NCBI GenBank assembly: GCA_030635565.1
Contig: DAOVYP010000051.1
Location: 1 to 10,043, forward strand
Direction of reading: 5' to 3'
DNA length: 10,043 nucleotides
Origin: Spirochaeta sp.
GTDB lineage: Bacteria > Spirochaetota > Spirochaetia > DSM-2461
The notes under the pieces: model-generated
Told to the model about the DNA's origin: nothing
Database searches by the model: none
Seen by the model: the letters and a program-made list of their open reading frames with translations, nothing else
In this document: positions 1 through 6,577 of the stretch, piece after piece
Position numbering within the stretch: position 1 is the first letter of the stretch
Layout of the letters: each line of letters begins with the position of its first letter
Made by a program: the position numbers and the translations under genes

Positions 1-1
1 A

Positions 2-208
2 CCCTTTACCGAGTTGGTAATTACAGATGCCGCGGGACAGGATTACCTCATTCCGAAAAAATCGGCTTTCGATTTCCGTTCTCTCGTACAGCAGACAATC
101 ACCATCCGCTCCCGGGTCAGAAAAGAGAAAATTCGAACTGCCGACGGAAAATTCATCGGCGAACGATTGATTCTCATCAATCCTGAGATAGTACAGAATC
201 AACCTTGA
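2..208 (+). CDS. C-terminal end of an unrecognised protein (partial, runs off the left edge)
   Basis: The open frame enters from the left edge (first full codon CCC at 2) and ends at a TGA at 206-208, giving the last 68 residues of a protein. The TTG at 14 is an internal codon, because the frame is open upstream of it. The segment has alternating short beta-like stretches and basic patches: ELVITDAAGQDYLIP, then TITIRSRVRKEKIR, then a GKFIGERLILINPEI ending. This looks like a small beta-barrel or OB-like C-terminal domain, but I do not recognise the family. No cysteines or catalytic motif are visible. It converges on the DHH-CBS gene with only 33 bp between the two stop codons and no clear terminator in that gap. 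That it is a real gene end is fairly likely from the long GC-rich open frame; its function is unknown. Confidence 0.6.
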   Translation, partial: PFTELVITDAAGQDYLIPKKSAFDFRSLVQQTITIRSRVRKEKIRTADGKFIGERLILINPEIVQNQP

Positions 209-241
209 AACTGACAACCGGAATCCTCTCGATTGCTGAAC

Positions 242-1552
242 TCAGCTGTAGAACTTCTTATAGTCCCCCCGGGTAATCAGCCCCACCAGCCGGGTACCCT
301 CCATCACCGGCAGATGGCCCACGTTATGACCCAGCATATGCCGTTCCACCTCCCGGATGGTGTCCCCGGGGGAGCAGGAAATAATACGTCTGGACATGTA
401 GGCGCTTATCGGAGCCTTCATGGCGCCGGCTTTCCGGGCCTTGCTGACGTCCTTCAGGGCGAACATGCCCACCAAATCACCATCAACACCGATGACCGGT
501 GCACCGGAAAAACCCGACTGCTCGAAGAGGATTGAGGCATCAAGAATTGCGGTGTCCGGTGTGATGGTCATCACATCCCGGGACATCAGGTCTATCGCCG
601 TGAGAGCATCAACCGGAACAGTCTCCAGACATTGCAGCAACTCAGTCCAGATATTCTCCCGATGGTCTTTAATCAGAGCCGATGCGGCTGCCATGTGACC
701 ATGTCCTCCGAAGGGAGCCAGCACGTCCAACAGGTTGAAACGGTCTTTCCGGCTGCGTCCGATCACCAGATTATGACCCCGGTCCAGTATATCCACCAGG
801 ACGATGAGCACGTCCACCGGCTCATCGGCAAACACCCGGTCCACGACTTCTGCGACACCCGAAGTCTGCTCGGCGAGCTCCACCCGGGACAGGGCGACGA
901 CATGACCATGAAAACGGCGCCATGTCAGGTTACCCAGGATGTGGTGAAACAGATCGGCCTGAGACGGCTCCCTGAGGGGTCGAAGAAAACGGCGCACAAT
1001 CTTCAGGGAGGCACCCTGTTCCATCAGCCAGCTCACCGCCAGGAAGTCCCCCGGAGTGGTGTTTTTGTGGGTGAAATTGCCCGTGTCCGCATAAATTCCC
1101 ACCAGGGCGATAGTGGCGATTTCAGGTGAAACGGCAACCCCCTTATCCCGGCACATCAGCGCCAGAGAACTGGACTCGGCCCCGTGGAGACCTTCCACCA
1201 GCCGGGCACCGGGAATATCGGCCTCTTCGTTCCTGTGATGATCGTAAATGGTGATGGTTTCGGGAACATCTCCCAGGGCGTCCAGGAACTCCCGGACCCG
1301 GCTCTTCGACCGGGTATCCACCACGATCAGGCTGGATGGTGCCGCACCCTTGATTTCCTTCAGGGAGAGCAGGGGCAGTTTATACTGATAAACCATCAGC
1401 GCTTCCTTCACCGCGGGATGAGCCAGACGGCTCCGCACCGGTTGATGGTCAGGAAAAAGGGTTCCTGCCAGGGCAAGGGATCCCAGGCAGTCCAGATCCA
1501 TATTCGCATGCCCGAAAATCAGCGCTTCGGGTGTCGTCCGGATTTCGCTCAT
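242..1552 (-). CDS. DHH/DHHA1 phosphoesterase with two C-terminal CBS domains
   Basis: A 436-residue predicted cytosolic metal-dependent phosphoesterase. The DHH-type active site is readable: motif I GHANMDLDCLGS (H15, D19, D21), the aspartate of VVDT (D79), YDHHRN (D104, H105, H106) and YADTG (D156). A DHHA1-like GGHGHMAAAS motif lies near residue 290. The last 115 or so residues form two CBS repeats, starting near DLMSRDVMTITPD and near AYMSRRIISCSPGD. Known relatives act on short oligonucleotides, cyclic-dinucleotide products or phosphorylated small molecules, and CBS pairs usually bind adenine nucleotides, so nucleotide-controlled nuclease or phosphatase activity is a reasonable inference. 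Some family members are fused to a tRNA nucleotidyltransferase domain; this one ends after the CBS pair. I start it at the ATG at 1552 because the conserved part begins 10 residues later. A TTG at 1624 would add 24 unrelated residues. Neither start has an SD. The gene is divergent from the aldo/keto reductase. Confidence 0.9.
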   Translation of the reverse strand: MSEIRTTPEALIFGHANMDLDCLGSLALAGTLFPDHQPVRSRLAHPAVKEALMVYQYKLPLLSLKEIKGAAPSSLIVVDTRSKSRVREFLDALGDVPETITIYDHHRNEEADIPGARLVEGLHGAESSSLALMCRDKGVAVSPEIATIALVGIYADTGNFTHKNTTPGDFLAVSWLMEQGASLKIVRRFLRPLREPSQADLFHHILGNLTWRRFHGHVVALSRVELAEQTSGVAEVVDRVFADEPVDVLIVLVDILDRGHNLVIGRSRKDRFNLLDVLAPFGGHGHMAAASALIKDHRENIWTELLQCLETVPVDALTAIDLMSRDVMTITPDTAILDASILFEQSGFSGAPVIGVDGDLVGMFALKDVSKARKAGAMKAPISAYMSRRIISCSPGDTIREVERHMLGHNVGHLPVMEGTRLVGLITRGDYKKFYS

Positions 1553-1562
1553 GATTGTTTTG

Positions 1563-1591
1563 ATTATGAAGCAGCTGTTCAGTATCTGCAA
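1563..1591 (-). promoter_or_regulatory. Candidate promoter of the DHH-CBS gene
   Basis: On the minus strand, TTGCAG (1586-1591), a 17-bp spacer and CATAAT (1563-1568) form a sigma70-like pair with a good -10 and a weak -35. The -10 box ends 10 nt before the ATG at 1552, so transcription would begin within a few bases of the start codon. That agrees with the absence of an SD and also favours the 1552 start over the upstream TTG. Position and consensus match are seen; use in the cell is inferred. Confidence 0.35.
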
Positions 1592-1637
1592 ACACTGGAA
1601 TGCTGTGATTGATATACCGGGCAAGGATACCCATGAG

Positions 1638-1651
1638 ATAGTTCATACTAT
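1638..1651. repeat. Small inverted repeat in the divergent intergenic region
   Basis: ATAGT-TCAT-ACTAT is a perfect 5+5 bp inverted repeat between the divergent DHH-CBS and aldo/keto reductase genes, followed on the + strand by a run of T. It could be an operator controlling one or both genes. Being short and AT-rich, it could equally be chance. Confidence 0.25.
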
Positions 1652-1672
1652 TTTTTAAGCCTCGGGTTCCGT

Positions 1673-1678
1673 GCTAAT
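1673..1678 (+). promoter_or_regulatory. Possible -10 element of the aldo/keto reductase gene
   Basis: GCTAAT (4 of 6 to the sigma70 -10 consensus) lies 9 nt before the ATG at 1688, with only a T-rich stretch (1650-1656) at the -35 distance. No SD precedes the ATG. If this box is used, the mRNA would be leaderless or nearly so. The call is weak. Confidence 0.2.
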
Positions 1679-1687
1679 CTCCGTCCC

Positions 1688-2887
1688 ATGCAGTACCGCA
1701 CCATGCCCGGCGACAAGCGCCGCTTATCCATACTGGGGTTCGGCCTCATGAGGCTGCCCACCAGGGCCGGCCGCATCGACCGAAAACGCTCGGATTCCCT
1801 GCTCCTCGAGGCTCTTGATAATGGAGTTAATTATCTCGATACGGCCTTTCAATACATGACCGGCCAATCGGAACCCTACATAGGGGGTTTTCTCAAAGAA
1901 AACGGCCGCCGGAACGATGTCGCCATCGCGACAAAACTACCCCATTGGCAGACCCGCACACGGAAGGATATGGAGAAAATGCTGGATAACCAGCTCAAGA
2001 GACTCCGGACCGACCGCATCGATTATTATCTGGTTCACAACGTCACCGGCGGTTCCTGGGATTCGATGATGAACCGTGACATCCTCGGTTTCATGGATGA
2101 GGCGAAGCGGTCCGGCAGGATTCTGAATAAGGGATTTTCATGGCACGGCACGCCGGAAGATTTCATCCGGGTGGTGGACGCCGGGGACTGGGATTTTTGC
2201 CAGATCCAATACAACCTCCTGGATGAGCGCCGTCAGGCCGGGACTGCCGGTTTGGAATACGCGGCATCGAAGGGCCTGGGTGTCGTCATTATGGAACCCC
2301 TCCGGGGGGGAAAGCTTGCGGTAAAAATTCCTGAGAAGGCGATGCGGATATGGAAGGAGAGGCCCGAACGATCACCTGCGGCCTGGGCTCTGAGCTGGGT
2401 ATGGAACAGACCGGAAGTGAACGTGGTGCTTTCCGGAATTTCGAAAAAGTCGCACATGGACGAAACCCTGGCCCTGGCAGGAGAGGCAGAGCCGGGTATG
2501 CTGAGCGGTGAGGAACTTCAGCTCATCGCCAGAGTCCGTGATTCCTACAAGTCCGCCGGTACCGTGGAATGCACCTCATGCCGCTACTGCCTGCCCTGCC
2601 CCATCGGCGTTTCCATTCCGGAAGTATTTGATATGTATAATGAGTGGAAAACCATCCGGCACTCCTTTTCCCAGCGGATGTTCTACATTTCCACCGTCGG
2701 CGGCATCCTTTCCGGCCGGAGCGGTCTGGCATCAAAATGCACATCATGCGACGTCTGCCTGGAGAGATGCCCTCAATCCCTCCCCATTCCCGACCTGATG
2801 AAAACAATCTCACGGGAATACGAAGGTCGTCTCGGGAAGACAATGGACGGGATTGGCGCCCTGCTCCACAAAAAAGAAAAAACCTGA
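1688..2887 (+). CDS. Aldo/keto reductase with C-terminal 2x[4Fe-4S] ferredoxin-like domain
   Basis: A 399-residue oxidoreductase. Residues 1 to about 280 are an aldo/keto reductase barrel with the usual start (GFGLMRLP) and the catalytic tetrad readable as D51 (LDTAF), Y56, K83 (ATK) and H117 (YYLVHN). Residues 290-375 carry two ferredoxin-type cysteine clusters: C295, C298, C301, C304 (CTSCRYCLPCP) and C351, C354, C357, C361 (CTSCDVCLERCP), each expected to bind a [4Fe-4S] cluster. Length and domain order match the 'aldo/keto reductase with 4Fe-4S' family common in anaerobes. The clusters suggest electron exchange with ferredoxin or another iron-sulfur protein as well as NAD(P)H; the substrate is unknown. 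The start at 1688 fits the family N-terminus, although no SD precedes it. The phosphoribosyltransferase follows after 21 bp and is probably co-transcribed. Confidence 0.93.
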   Translation: MQYRTMPGDKRRLSILGFGLMRLPTRAGRIDRKRSDSLLLEALDNGVNYLDTAFQYMTGQSEPYIGGFLKENGRRNDVAIATKLPHWQTRTRKDMEKMLDNQLKRLRTDRIDYYLVHNVTGGSWDSMMNRDILGFMDEAKRSGRILNKGFSWHGTPEDFIRVVDAGDWDFCQIQYNLLDERRQAGTAGLEYAASKGLGVVIMEPLRGGKLAVKIPEKAMRIWKERPERSPAAWALSWVWNRPEVNVVLSGISKKSHMDETLALAGEAEPGMLSGEELQLIARVRDSYKSAGTVECTSCRYCLPCPIGVSIPEVFDMYNEWKTIRHSFSQRMFYISTVGGILSGRSGLASKCTSCDVCLERCPQSLPIPDLMKTISREYEGRLGKTMDGIGALLHKKEKT

Positions 2888-2908
2888 TGAACAGCGAGTT
2901 ACAGAAAT

Positions 2909-3307
2909 ATGCGTGATGAACAGATTATCGGGCTGGATGAAATGATGGCCGCCGTCAAGGTAAAGGTATCAGGCGATTTCGACCTGGTGGTGGGCATCGA
3001 GCGCGGCGGCCTGCTCCCGGCATACCTGGCTTCCCGATGGCTGAACATACCATTGGAAACGATACGAATCCGTTTCCGGGACGACAGCCATAACCCTTTC
3101 ACCGACGAACCTCAGCTCACCGAGCCCTGGAAAACGGACGTCAGGGGCAAACGGGTACTCCTGGCCGACGACGTCGGGAATTCCGGTGCCACCCTGCGAA
3201 GGGCCGCCCGGGAACTCATCGGGGCCGGGAATGCCGACATCTCCCTCTTCGGCCCACACGACCGCTGCATACGATGGCCCTGGGATCGGGATCAATCCGG
3301 AGTATAG
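2909..3307 (+). CDS. Small phosphoribosyltransferase-family protein
   Basis: A 132-residue protein with the type I phosphoribosyltransferase signature: the PRPP-binding loop VLLADDVGNSGATL (residues 83-96, acidic pair D87-D88), and before it the strand and loop DLVVGIERGGLLPAYLASRW, which holds the pyrophosphate loop. It ends with a WPW motif near residue 124, seen in the hypoxanthine/xanthine-like branch of small PRTases. Purine base salvage or a related nucleotide reaction is therefore plausible; substrate specificity cannot be read from the sequence. It lacks a strong SD. TGATGAACAG occurs at 2885-2894 (over the preceding stop codon) and again at 2914-2923, just inside this gene, so a small duplication may have formed the junction. 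It is probably co-transcribed with the aldo/keto reductase, with no functional link evident. Confidence 0.85.
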   Translation: MRDEQIIGLDEMMAAVKVKVSGDFDLVVGIERGGLLPAYLASRWLNIPLETIRIRFRDDSHNPFTDEPQLTEPWKTDVRGKRVLLADDVGNSGATLRRAARELIGAGNADISLFGPHDRCIRWPWDRDQSGV

Positions 3308-3450
3308 CCAAAGAGATTGACTGACTATATTCGACTTATTTTATAGTGCAATGAAATATTGGACGAATGAGTTGAATGGGATTCTCTCTTGAAAACCCTC
3401 AGGCAGAGCATCACCTTTCATCGCAATTTCAACGGCAGCCGGCTTTATAC

Positions 3451-3460
3451 TGCTATAGCA
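3451..3460. promoter_or_regulatory. Perfect 10-bp palindrome, possible antitoxin operator
   Basis: TGCTATAGCA is its own reverse complement and ends 18 bp before the predicted -35 box of TA module 1. Phd/YefM antitoxins repress their own operons through short palindromes. A second small inverted repeat (ATTCT-AA-AGAAT, 3490-3501) lies in the promoter spacer and is an equally good candidate. Confidence 0.3.
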
Positions 3461-3478
3461 ATTATGTTAATGGTTGTA

Positions 3479-3507
3479 TTGATTATGATATTCTAAAGAA
3501 TTATATT
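3479..3507 (+). promoter_or_regulatory. Predicted promoter of TA module 1
   Basis: TTGATT (3479-3484), a 17-bp spacer and TATATT (3502-3507) give a sigma70-type promoter with 4 of 6 and 5 of 6 matches. Transcription would start near 3514, inside the AGAGGTG that serves as SD for the GTG at 3524, so the 5' leader would be only about 10 nt. Confidence 0.55.
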
Positions 3508-3523
3508 TATCCAGAGGTGTTCA

Positions 3524-3784
3524 GTGAAAGTTATATCCGTGATGAAAGTGCGTAGAAGCCTTGGTGAGATTCTCGATGAGGTCAATTTAAAGTCGGAAAC
3601 ATTCATATTGGAGCGGGCAGGCGAGGCAATTGCCAAACTCACACCACTGACAGATGTGTCACAAACCGATTCATCGGACCTTGGACTTAAGGCTCTCCGG
3701 GATATGAAAGGTCTTAATCCGGGAACGGAACGCGGGAGGACACCTCATATCTGGCTGGACGAAGAGAGAGGGAGCTGGACATAG
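3524..3784 (+). CDS. Phd/YefM-type antitoxin (TA module 1)
   Basis: An 86-residue protein with a GTG start, preceded by AGAGGTG at 3513-3519. The N-terminal half (VISVMKVRRSLGEILDEV, then ETFILERAGEAIAKLTPL) has the layout of the Phd/YefM fold: a short strand, a helix reading S-L-G-E-I-L, and the strand pair ending in the A-x-L-x-P-L motif. This part dimerises and binds operator DNA. The remaining 40 residues are polar and acidic, as expected for the flexible toxin-binding tail. The toxin gene begins 3 bp after the stop, so the two are one operon. The expected role is to neutralise the PIN toxin and repress the shared promoter. Family assignment is by pattern, with no close homologue recalled. 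Confidence 0.82.
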   Translation: MKVISVMKVRRSLGEILDEVNLKSETFILERAGEAIAKLTPLTDVSQTDSSDLGLKALRDMKGLNPGTERGRTPHIWLDEERGSWT

Positions 3785-3787
3785 AAT

Positions 3788-4198
3788 ATGAGAATATTCA
3801 TTGATACAGCTCCATTGATTTACCTGTTAGAGGGACAGAGCGCAGTGTCCGATCAGGTTGAAACTCAATTAGGTCAATGGATTTCAACCGGCAAAACACT
3901 AATAACATCCACGATGACATTGCTGGAACTTCTTGTCATCCCGAAGAAGCATGGCGATAATCGAATGGTTCGGAAATATCGGGCTTTACTGACAGATCTA
4001 TTATCCGAACCATTGGTACCATTGTCGGAGTCTATTGCGGAAATGGCTGCTGAGATTCGCGGAATATATGGGTTTAAAACACCTGATTCGATACAGTTGG
4101 CAACAGCAGTCCATTCCGGTACGGATATCTTCTATACAAACAATCTCCGTTTGGCGAAATTTACAGAGATTGAAGTACTTACCCTCAGCGCCGAATAG
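3788..4198 (+). CDS. PIN-domain toxin, VapC-like ribonuclease (TA module 1)
   Basis: A 136-residue single PIN domain. The acidic metal-binding residues are readable: D6 in IFIDTAPLIYLLE, E47 in TLLELLV and D100 in TPDSIQLATA. The fourth position, usually Asp in TND, is Asn here (FYTNNLRL, N118-N119). This substitution occurs in PIN proteins and need not abolish activity. Proteins of this family cleave RNA, often tRNA anticodon loops or rRNA, when freed from the antitoxin; the target here is unknown. It starts at ATG 3788, 3 bp after the antitoxin stop, with an AGAGGGAG SD located inside the antitoxin gene. The composition is AT-rich compared with the neighbouring genes, and it converges on the toastrack operon. 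Confidence 0.87.
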   Translation: MRIFIDTAPLIYLLEGQSAVSDQVETQLGQWISTGKTLITSTMTLLELLVIPKKHGDNRMVRKYRALLTDLLSEPLVPLSESIAEMAAEIRGIYGFKTPDSIQLATAVHSGTDIFYTNNLRLAKFTEIEVLTLSAE

Positions 4199-4203
4199 CG
4201 GTG

Positions 4204-4283
4204 AAACTGCGCCGCCCATACCGGTTGGAATGCTGTAATCTCCCGCCTGGGCGCCCGGCGCCTCATAACGCCGCAGCACGCCC
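4204..4283. repeat. GC-rich palindromic block downstream of TA toxin 1
   Basis: Just after the toxin stop the sequence becomes GC-rich and self-complementary: a perfect palindrome GGGCGCCC (4249-4256), next to GGCGCC (4257-4262), with CGCC (4269-4272) and CGCCC (4279-4283) able to pair with the GGCG and GGGCG inside them. No T-run follows on the + strand, so it is not an ordinary intrinsic terminator. It may be a folded recombination or repeat element, or the edge of acquired DNA. Confidence 0.35.
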
Positions 4284-4289
4284 TTAATA

Positions 4290-4319
4290 TTGAAAAATAA
4301 AAAACTCCATCAGTCTTTT
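4290..4319 (-). terminator. Possible intrinsic terminator of the PadR-HAAS-toastrack operon
   Basis: Read on the minus strand just after the toastrack stop, AAAAGACT and AGTTTTTT can pair (one G-U wobble) around a 5-nt loop, followed by more T residues. The stem is AT-rich, so termination would be weak. The location between convergent genes fits. Confidence 0.4.
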
Positions 4320-4325
4320 CGAGAT

Positions 4326-5402
4326 CTATGGTGCCGGTATCTCCTTTAACCGGATGTTCCCCGAAGAAGATTTCAAAGTTACCGTTCGGGAACCGCCGGA
4401 GCCCGCCTGACCCTCAAGGCTGCGGCCGTTCATCGAACCGCTTACCGCCACCGGGAAATCACTGCGGATATTCCCTGAAGTCGCCCGGGCATCCAGCGTG
4501 AAAGCCGTCCCCGCAGGTAATCCGAGGTCGATTCCACCGGAACTGACATTGATGCTGATACTGTTCCCGGGATTTCGGAAATCCACATCGACACTCCCTG
4601 ACGAGCTTTTTATCACGATGTTACCGGATACACCCTTCAACACAGTACTACCGCTCACAACCCGGCTGTCGATGACTGAAGCCTCGATATCCTCCCCGGT
4701 GATACGTCCTGAGGAAGCGTTCAGCTCCAGAGTTCCCGTCGCCGTCACAGACTTGAGTTTAAGGCTCCCAGAAGATGATCCGATCCGGCCGCTTCCCACA
4801 CTCCAGTTCTCCGCCGTGACATTCCCGGAGGATGCTTTCACAAGTGCAGTCTCCGCCGAAATATCCCGGACTGAGATATTCCCGGAAGCTGCGCGGGCAT
4901 CCAGAGTAATCAGGTTCAATCCTGAGATATCGTGGTGACCCGAAGCTCCGTTGAAGGTCAGTTTTTCAAGGGCGTCTGCCGGAATCCCTACATCAAGGGT
5001 AATCCTGCCGTTTTGAACAGGATTATTACCCCATCGGCTTTCCAGCGTAAGAAGGCCACCGGACTGCTCCACGAAAAAAACCTCGTCTGCATCCAGGAAC
5101 GGGCGAGCAGTCCCATGATACCTGATAGTAACGACATCGCCACCGACCGCCGTTATTACGGCATTTTCAAAACTGAGCCGGATGACCAGTTCCTTAAGAC
5201 CGTCAACCGGGAATTCCCGGGATTCGTCGAAAACAAGTTCCGTCTCGTCACCCTGACGTACCGGAGGCCATTCTTCACCGTTCCGGATACTCCGGGGTAA
5301 ACCGGAGGTCAGCAGAAAAATTCCCGATATCAATGCCGCAACAGCAAATATTGCTACCAGCCACAGGGCCAGTTTTTTCGATTCAATTCCGAAGATTTTC
5401 AT
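4326..5402 (-). CDS. Membrane-anchored DUF4097 'toastrack' beta-repeat protein
   Basis: A 358-residue protein with one N-terminal membrane segment (about residues 11-32, LALWLVAIFAVAALISGIFL after a basic start). A long, low-complexity, beta-rich domain that should lie outside the cytoplasmic membrane follows. From about residue 140 to the end there are repeating turns of the type ASSGNI, SSGSL and ATSGNI, spaced about 20 residues apart, as in DUF4097/toastrack proteins, which form a right-handed stack of short strands. There is no enzyme motif and no cysteine. It is the last gene of the operon: a strong AAGGAGG (5413-5419, minus strand) overlaps the stop codon of the HAAS gene, 10 nt before this ATG. 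In such operons the toastrack protein is thought to work with the HAAS membrane protein in envelope sensing; the ligand is unknown. Confidence 0.85.
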   Translation of the reverse strand: MKIFGIESKKLALWLVAIFAVAALISGIFLLTSGLPRSIRNGEEWPPVRQGDETELVFDESREFPVDGLKELVIRLSFENAVITAVGGDVVTIRYHGTARPFLDADEVFFVEQSGGLLTLESRWGNNPVQNGRITLDVGIPADALEKLTFNGASGHHDISGLNLITLDARAASGNISVRDISAETALVKASSGNVTAENWSVGSGRIGSSSGSLKLKSVTATGTLELNASSGRITGEDIEASVIDSRVVSGSTVLKGVSGNIVIKSSSGSVDVDFRNPGNSISINVSSGGIDLGLPAGTAFTLDARATSGNIRSDFPVAVSGSMNGRSLEGQAGSGGSRTVTLKSSSGNIRLKEIPAP

Positions 5403-5417
5403 AATCTTGTTTCCTCC

Positions 5418-5999
5418 TTAACTCGTGATGATGCGCCAGGTCATACGGGCATACTTCACGGTGCCGATGATGAACCACCGAGTGAGGTAAATCATCCCGA
5501 TAACCGCCAGGGCGCCCAGGGCTGCAATAGCGATTCCGCCAAAAAACACAGCGACTCTCGGCATCACACCGGCAATCGACTCGAGGGGCAGCCATATTCT
5601 GAGCAGCGGTTCCAGAGGAACAAAGAGGGCGGCGGCCACACCGGATACCAAAATCGACACTGCACCGGCCCAGAGCCCGGCCATGGCGCCCACAAGTCCG
5701 GCATAAGGCCCGACGACGACGATGGCGTTAAAAAGTAATAAGCTCAGGCTCGACATGGAAATACGTATGACATTGCCCGCCGAAGTCTCCCGGAATTTCT
5801 CGGTCCCGAGCTCTTCCCTGGCATCCAGGGCGAGATCGGCCGGACTGCCCAGGGCTTCAGCAACGGCATTTTCCGTCTGACCTGCCTCGAGACTCTGGCG
5901 GAAATGCTCCCGGTAATCGTCCATGATGTTCCGCCTGTCATCGGCGGAGAGACCCCGAAGTTCCCTCTTCAGGGCGTTCAGATACTGTTTTTCGGTCAT
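5418..5999 (-). CDS. DUF1700/HAAS-domain integral membrane protein
   Basis: A 193-residue protein. Residues 1-75 form the helical HAAS domain: [18 protein letters not shown], a D-x-x-D-Y-R-E-H-F segment at about 25-33, and the hallmark ALGSPADLA at 49-57. The rest is hydrophobic, with about four membrane segments between residues 77 and 180 and a short basic C-terminal tail. HAAS domains sit next to PadR regulators and are thought to contact them or to pass a membrane signal. Its ATG overlaps the PadR stop as ATGA (5996-5999), indicating translational coupling, and its own stop overlaps the SD of the toastrack gene. The three proteins are therefore probably made in fixed ratio. Confidence 0.87.
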   Translation of the reverse strand: MTEKQYLNALKRELRGLSADDRRNIMDDYREHFRQSLEAGQTENAVAEALGSPADLALDAREELGTEKFRETSAGNVIRISMSSLSLLLFNAIVVVGPYAGLVGAMAGLWAGAVSILVSGVAAALFVPLEPLLRIWLPLESIAGVMPRVAVFFGGIAIAALGALAVIGMIYLTRWFIIGTVKYARMTWRIITS

Positions 6000-6322
6000 A
6001 CGGTTACCCCCACGCCCTCATCGAGAATACGCCCGACCCGCTCCAGAAAATCTTCCCATTCCCGGCGCACGGCCTCGGCCTGCTCTTTACCCTCGCCGGT
6101 GATGTGATAGTATTTCCGGGGGGGGCCCCCGTCGGATTCCTCGAGATAGGTCTCGAAGATGCCTTCCTTGGAAAGACGACGCAGTATCGGGTACAGCGCC
6201 CCTTCCGAGATGTCGATGTCCCTGGAAATCTCCTGGACCAGCTCATAGCCGTAAAAGTCCTTGCGGCGAACCAGTTCCAGAACACAGAGCTCCAACACCC
6301 CCTTCTTGAATTGATTGTTCAT
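5996..6322 (-). CDS. PadR-family winged-helix transcriptional regulator
   Basis: A 108-residue, PadR subfamily 2-like regulator. The family pattern is clear: [11 protein letters not shown] at the N-terminus, YGYEL (24-28), recognition helix and wing [16 protein letters not shown] (39-54), then RKYYHIT (69-75) and a C-terminal dimerisation helix from about 78 to 100. PadR proteins are dimeric repressors, often self-repressing and released by a ligand or membrane signal. The start at 6322 is set by GAGGAGG (6328-6334, minus strand) 5 nt upstream. It is the first gene of a three-gene operon. The perfect inverted repeat at 6369-6389 just after the predicted start of transcription is the likely operator, so it probably controls its own operon. 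Confidence 0.93.
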   Translation of the reverse strand: MNNQFKKGVLELCVLELVRRKDFYGYELVQEISRDIDISEGALYPILRRLSKEGIFETYLEESDGGPPRKYYHITGEGKEQAEAVRREWEDFLERVGRILDEGVGVTV

Positions 6323-6368
6323 GCTTTCCTCCTCGACCGGTGTGCCGGCCGCTTTTATGCATTAACCA

Positions 6369-6389
6369 GTACTATTTATTGAATAGTAC
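6369..6389. promoter_or_regulatory. Probable PadR operator, perfect inverted repeat
   Basis: GTACTATT and AATAGTAC form a perfect 8+8 bp inverted repeat around 5 bp (TATTG). AT-rich dyads containing TACT/AGTA arms near the promoter are usual for PadR repressors. The site covers about +1 to +21 of the predicted PadR transcript, where bound protein would block initiation. The repeat is seen; binding is inferred. Confidence 0.7.
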
Positions 6390-6396
6390 CATACAT

Positions 6397-6424
6397 AAGA
6401 TAAACCATTCCCCGGAATTGTCAA
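6397..6424 (-). promoter_or_regulatory. Predicted promoter of the PadR-HAAS-toastrack operon
   Basis: On the minus strand, a perfect -35 TTGACA (6419-6424), a 16-bp spacer and TATCTT (6397-6402, 4 of 6) are followed directly by the operator-like dyad. Transcription would begin near 6390, leaving a leader of about 68 nt before the PadR ATG. Confidence 0.55.
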
Positions 6425-6535
6425 GAGCCATATGAAAATTTGCTGAAAAAATGACCTCTGGCGCGTAAAGCCTCAAAGTACCTGAATCGCCTTGAATATA
6501 TTTTTTGCCTCGTCCTCCATGGAGAGTTAGTTTTG
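6425..6535. other. Intergenic region between the PadR operon and TA module 2
   Basis: No open frame of note. It contains A/T-rich runs and a perfect 10-bp palindrome CTCCATGGAG (6515-6524), ending 11 bp before the predicted -35 box of TA module 2 and thus a possible antitoxin operator. Nothing else was recognised. Confidence 0.4.
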
Positions 6536-6564
6536 TAGACATATGGGTGACAATGTGGTATAAT
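6536..6564 (+). promoter_or_regulatory. Strong predicted promoter of TA module 2
   Basis: TAGACA (6536-6541, 5 of 6), a 17-bp spacer and a perfect TATAAT (6559-6564) preceded by TGG (an extended -10) make the best promoter in the window. Transcription should start near 6571, within the AGAGG used as SD, giving a leader of about 10 nt. A small inverted repeat, ATAAC-N7-GTTAT (6563-6579), overlaps the start region and could be the antitoxin operator. Confidence 0.7.
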
Positions 6565-6577
6565 AACATCAGAGGTT

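Larger units (their letters stand above)
3308..3523. other. AT-rich intergenic region ahead of TA module 1
   Basis: This 216-bp stretch is much more AT-rich than the genes to its left. It holds a possible promoter at 3317-3347 (TTGACT, 19-bp spacer, TATAGT), a perfect 10-bp palindrome at 3451-3460, and a better promoter at 3479-3507. A 35-codon frame (3389-3496, TTG start, poor SD) would encode a peptide ending in a run of hydrophobic residues (TAIAIMLMVVLIMIF); support for it as a gene is weak. No convincing terminator follows the phosphoribosyltransferase. The composition change suggests that the boundary of acquired DNA lies near 3308. Confidence 0.5.

Noticed and set aside
233..1612. Several plus-strand open frames opposite the DHH-CBS gene
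   Set aside because: The minus-strand protein has intact DHH, DHHA1 and CBS motifs throughout, so the opposite frames are by-products of its codon use.
1553..1624. Upstream TTG start for the DHH-CBS protein
   Set aside because: It would add 24 residues unlike the family N-terminus, has no SD, and would place the best -10 box inside the gene.
4001..4279. Minus-strand open frame opposite TA toxin 1
   Set aside because: It is antisense to the PIN domain with its readable acidic residues, and no motif supports the minus-strand frame.
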